Shown here: positions 61,390-64,000 of the stretch, piece after piece | How the letters are laid out: the number at the start of each line of letters is the position of its first letter | Numbering within the stretch: position 1 is the first letter of the stretch | Assembly (NCBI RefSeq): GCF_003254745.1 | Contig: NZ_QKXH01000006.1 | Location: forward strand, 62,001 to 126,000 | Direction: 5' to 3' | DNA: 64,000 nucleotides | DNA from: Flavobacterium aquariorum | GTDB taxonomy: Bacteria > Bacteroidota > Bacteroidia > Flavobacteriales > Flavobacteriaceae | The notes under the pieces: generated by a model | What the model was told of the DNA's origin: nothing | The model's database searches: none | Seen by the model: only the letters and a program-made list of their open reading frames with translations | Position numbers and translations under genes: made by a program

Positions 61390-62176
61390 AAATGGCTGCG
61401 GGGAGGCAATATCTTCAAAACTTTTTTTGATATTGCTAAACTTTTAGCTTCGGCTTTTGATTTTTTATTTTTAAAAGTGGATACAAATTTAATGTCATTC
61501 CCTAAAGGCTTATCGGCTTTTTTATATTGCATTAAATATTTTGAATAGTCCGTTTTACTAATTTCTTGTTTAGAATTATTTTGCTTGTACAATTCTCAAA
61601 TAAAAATGAACTCTTGTCTGTAGACTTGTTTTTGTTCAAAATGATAAGTGATTTTTCTGACTGCATCAGGCATTTTGATTAGACTAAGGACTTCAGGAAT
61701 CCAATGCTTATCAATTAAACTATTAATATTGATTGCTGTAGTTTTTTGATTTGTAATCTATGTAAAAACTAACTAATTTATCTTTTGACCAATAATAATC
61801 AGGCGCATTAGTTTTAATTATGATTTTGAAAAAAATAATGAAGTTTTCCAGTGTCTACATGTGCCATAATTTAGCCAAAAAAATATTTTTTCTGTCTCAA
61901 TTTCGGGATACAATTCAGGTATAGATTCAAACAAAATATCACTTAGTATTCAAAAGAAAAAAGTAAGTAATAAACAAGTTAATTTGTTGTTTATTAATAT
62001 GTTAACGTGTTTGTTTAGTGATGTTATGTTCTGCTGTTTTCGCAGATGGAAATTTAAAAACATCCATTCGCAATTGATGATTACCATTGATATCAAAATG
62101 AGGAATGCAGTAGCCACAAAGTAACGGTCATTTACAGGCATACAGATAGAATTATACCTAATTGTTTATTACAAGG
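61390..62176. other. Gene-poor region downstream of msrA
   Basis: 787 bp AT-rich. Two minus-strand open frames (61359-61592, overlapping msrA; 61950-62141) have no recognisable domains and poor starts. An 8-bp inverted repeat GCAATATC/GATATTGC lies at 61406-61436. Nothing else was recognised. Confidence 0.45.
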
Positions 62177-64000
62177 CTACTGCAATCCTAAATTTTTAAA
62201 CAACTCTTGATAATTTGGATTGTTTGGATCTAATTGTTTCAATTGAAAAGCAGTTTGTTGCGCTTTTGTCTGATTTCCGGTCTGGATGTACACAAAAGTA
62301 AGCGCATAATAAAGATCTGGTGTATCAGGGCTTATGGCAATTCCTTTTTGTAAAACAGCTTCGGCTTCTTTGAATTTTTTCTTGGCATTCAACATCAAAC
62401 CATAATTATAATACACTCTAGGATTTTGTGATTTTAAGGCTATAGCTTTCGCAAAAGCGGATTCGGCTGCAGTTGTATTATTCAGTTCATTATAAAGCAA
62501 GGCTAAATTATAATAAATACGCTCGTTGTTTGGATCATTTTTTAAGGCACGTTGTAACATTTTTAATGAAGCATCATTTTTTCCAACAGTATTATACAAT
62601 GAGGATAAATTAAGGAGCGCATAATTCATTTGGCTGTCTTTTTTTAGTCCTTTGAGGTAGAAAGACTCGGCATTTACATAATCCTGAATTTTGAGATAAT
62701 AATCGGCAAGCATTATATTCCCTACCGAAAAATCGGTTTGATAGTGAAGGAAACTAACTAGTTCTATATTTGCAGATTCAAAAGCAGTTGTGTACAGACT
62801 TGGAATTTGATCTTTTGGCAGACTCACAAAAAGATCAGCAGCAGCAATACGAACCGCTCTCACTTTATCTGATAATAAAGGGCCAATATTTTCAATCCAA
62901 CTGTTTGGTGAGAAACTTGATAAACTACGTAAAGCCCTATAACGAACTTGGGCATCGTTATGATTTAAACATGACAATATGGTATTTAAACTGGTTTGGG
63001 TATTGAAACTACCCAAGTAAAAAACAGCAGTTGCTTTAATGATATTTGGTGTGGTTTTGATATTGATCAATTGTATCAAATGAGGCTCACTGTTAGCGTC
63101 CAGTTTGCTTCCCGGAATCAAATCATCTGCAAAATGGTATTTACGATTTGGACCATACCATTTGATTACGGCATCGGCCAATATTTTTTCTGATTTGTCT
63201 TTATGGCAATTGCTACAGGCATTTGGTGTACCGTATTTGACCGAAAGATCGGGACGGGGAACTCTAAAACTATGGTCATGCCTTAAATCATTACCCATGT
63301 ATAATTTTCCTGGCATGTGACAGTTTACGCAAAGCGAACCTTTGGATTCTGTTGTATGAAAAGTATGTTTTGGCGTGTCATATTTTTTTGGGATATGGCA
63401 TTGTATACATGTTTGATTGTCTATATGTTTGAGTTTAATGCTGTGTGGATTATGGCAGTTACTGCATTTAACACCTTTGCTGTACATTTTGCTTTGTAAA
63501 AAAGAAGTGTAAATATAATCTTCATCCTTTACCTGTCCATCGGCTTGGAAAAATTCCGTATCGGGAATCTGCGGAATATAGTTATCCATTATTTCTTGGC
63601 TCTCGATATGCCTGGGGCTTATTTCAGAAACTCGGGCATGACATGGAGCACAGGTGTTGATCTGTTCCAGTTGCCCTGAAATTTTACCCAGTTTCATAAA
63701 ACTGCCGGTTACCTTATCTCCAGATTTATAGTCAGAACTTTTTATATAATCCAAATGCTTTTGCCCAGCACCATGGCAGCTTTCACAGCTTACATTGATA
63801 ATGCTGTAGCTGGTTTTGTACGTGTCTGTTTTGGTGTCGTAATTTTTATGAAGGTTAGTCGAATGGCAAGTGGCACACATAGTGTTCCAGTTTTGAGCAT
63901 TGCCTGTCCAATGCAGCCAATCATGGGAAGGTATCTTTTGACCCGCATATTGATTGAACCATTTTTTTTTATTCACATCCCAACTCAAGCGGGGGACCTG
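62177..64000 (-). CDS. Multihaem cytochrome c with HEAT and TPR repeats (N-terminus outside window)
   Basis: The frame is open to the right window edge, so at least 608 residues are present and the N-terminus is missing. Seven CxxCH haem-binding motifs are visible: CATCH, CESCH, CAPCH, CSNCH, CIQCH, CVNCH and CSNCH. A HEAT-like region (NDAQVRYRALRSLSSF, KVRAVRIAAADLF) follows, and then about five TPRs with NNERIYYNLALLYNELNN, ending LKQLDPNNPNYQELFKNLGLQ. This layout is found in periplasmic or secreted cytochromes of Bacteroidota and other phyla, of unknown redox partner. The true start and signal peptide cannot be seen. Confidence 0.92.
   Translation of the reverse strand, partial: QVPRLSWDVNKKKWFNQYAGQKIPSHDWLHWTGNAQNWNTMCATCHSTNLHKNYDTKTDTYKTSYSIINVSCESCHGAGQKHLDYIKSSDYKSGDKVTGSFMKLGKISGQLEQINTCAPCHARVSEISPRHIESQEIMDNYIPQIPDTEFFQADGQVKDEDYIYTSFLQSKMYSKGVKCSNCHNPHSIKLKHIDNQTCIQCHIPKKYDTPKHTFHTTESKGSLCVNCHMPGKLYMGNDLRHDHSFRVPRPDLSVKYGTPNACSNCHKDKSEKILADAVIKWYGPNRKYHFADDLIPGSKLDANSEPHLIQLINIKTTPNIIKATAVFYLGSFNTQTSLNTILSCLNHNDAQVRYRALRSLSSFSPNSWIENIGPLLSDKVRAVRIAAADLFVSLPKDQIPSLYTTAFESANIELVSFLHYQTDFSVGNIMLADYYLKIQDYVNAESFYLKGLKKDSQMNYALLNLSSLYNTVGKNDASLKMLQRALKNDPNNERIYYNLALLYNELNNTTAAESAFAKAIALKSQNPRVYYNYGLMLNAKKKFKEAEAVLQKGIAISPDTPDLYYALTFVYIQTGNQTKAQQTAFQLKQLDPNNPNYQELFKNLGLQ

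Noticed and set aside
61406..61436. GCAATATC/GATATTGC inverted repeat as msrA terminator
   Set aside because: The stem is short and AT-rich, the loop is 15 nt and no T-run follows.
61359..61592. 77-codon minus-strand open frame overlapping the msrA 3' end
   Set aside because: Lys/Ser-rich with no recognisable motif, and it overlaps a certain gene on the other strand.
1..64000. CRISPR arrays, tRNA or rRNA genes, prophage modules
   Set aside because: No regularly spaced direct repeats, cloverleaf sequences, rRNA segments or phage structural genes were seen.

Overview
The window looks like a chromosomal segment of a Flavobacterium-type Bacteroidota. It is AT-rich, its promoters carry TAnnTTTG-type -7 elements, its leaders are A-rich without Shine-Dalgarno sites, and its genes (TolC/FtsX exporter, YceI, LytS/LytTR, alginate-export barrel, multihaem cytochrome with TPRs) are typical of that group. 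No rRNA, tRNA, CRISPR array or intact transposon was seen. All calls come from reading the sequence; no database search was run.

Layout. 0-3.8 kb: a truncated FtsX/MacB-type permease and a TolC-like partner. 4.2-6.7 kb: a secreted alpha/beta hydrolase, an SDR and a TetR regulator that share a GAACGTTC operator core. 6.9-12.8 kb: a solitary MreB paralogue, an S24/LexA-type repressor divergent from a nuclease and AlkB-like pair, and a CPA1 antiporter. 13.2-25.3 kb: a long one-strand hydrolase cluster (five alpha/beta hydrolases, a YtcJ-like amidohydrolase, an atypical metallo-beta-lactamase-fold protein, two isochorismatase-fold enzymes, an ABM protein, an alginate-export-type barrel, and outer-membrane phospholipase A after a palindromic repeat region). 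25.3-34.5 kb: YceI, a pseudo-receiver plus Crp/Fnr pair, a TPR histidine kinase divergent from a sigma54 activator, and an mhqOD-like operon. 34.5-41 kb: unrelated genes, several broken, separated by related palindromic repeats. 41-58 kb: stress and detoxification genes, including two copies of a crp-yceI-tautomerase-SDR block that have decayed in complementary ways, a TetR/MFS pair, nitrilase, epoxide hydrolase, two Ohr proteins and a LytS/LytTR pair. 58.7-64 kb: a DUF1223 protein, a degenerate SDR, DoxX, MsrA and a multihaem cytochrome running off the end.

How it fits together. The window is dominated by small detoxification and hydrolysis enzymes placed under local one-component regulators (two TetR, three intact Crp/Fnr plus one decayed, one S24 repressor). 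The strongest unannotated signal is regulatory. A motif around CTTGTCCTAGTTCAATG lies exactly 27 nt upstream of a -7 element at four minus-strand promoters (two in tandem before yceI, one before the pseudo-receiver/crp operon, one before the mhqOD-like operon), and a looser copy lies at 28 nt before an F420-type oxidoreductase gene. This defines a candidate local Crp/Fnr regulon. A second, different Crp-like palindrome (TGTGA-N6-TCACG) sits at a fixed distance before the two duplicated yceI genes. The 35-40.3 kb interval resembles a gene-cassette array built on imperfect palindromes, but no integrase is in the window.
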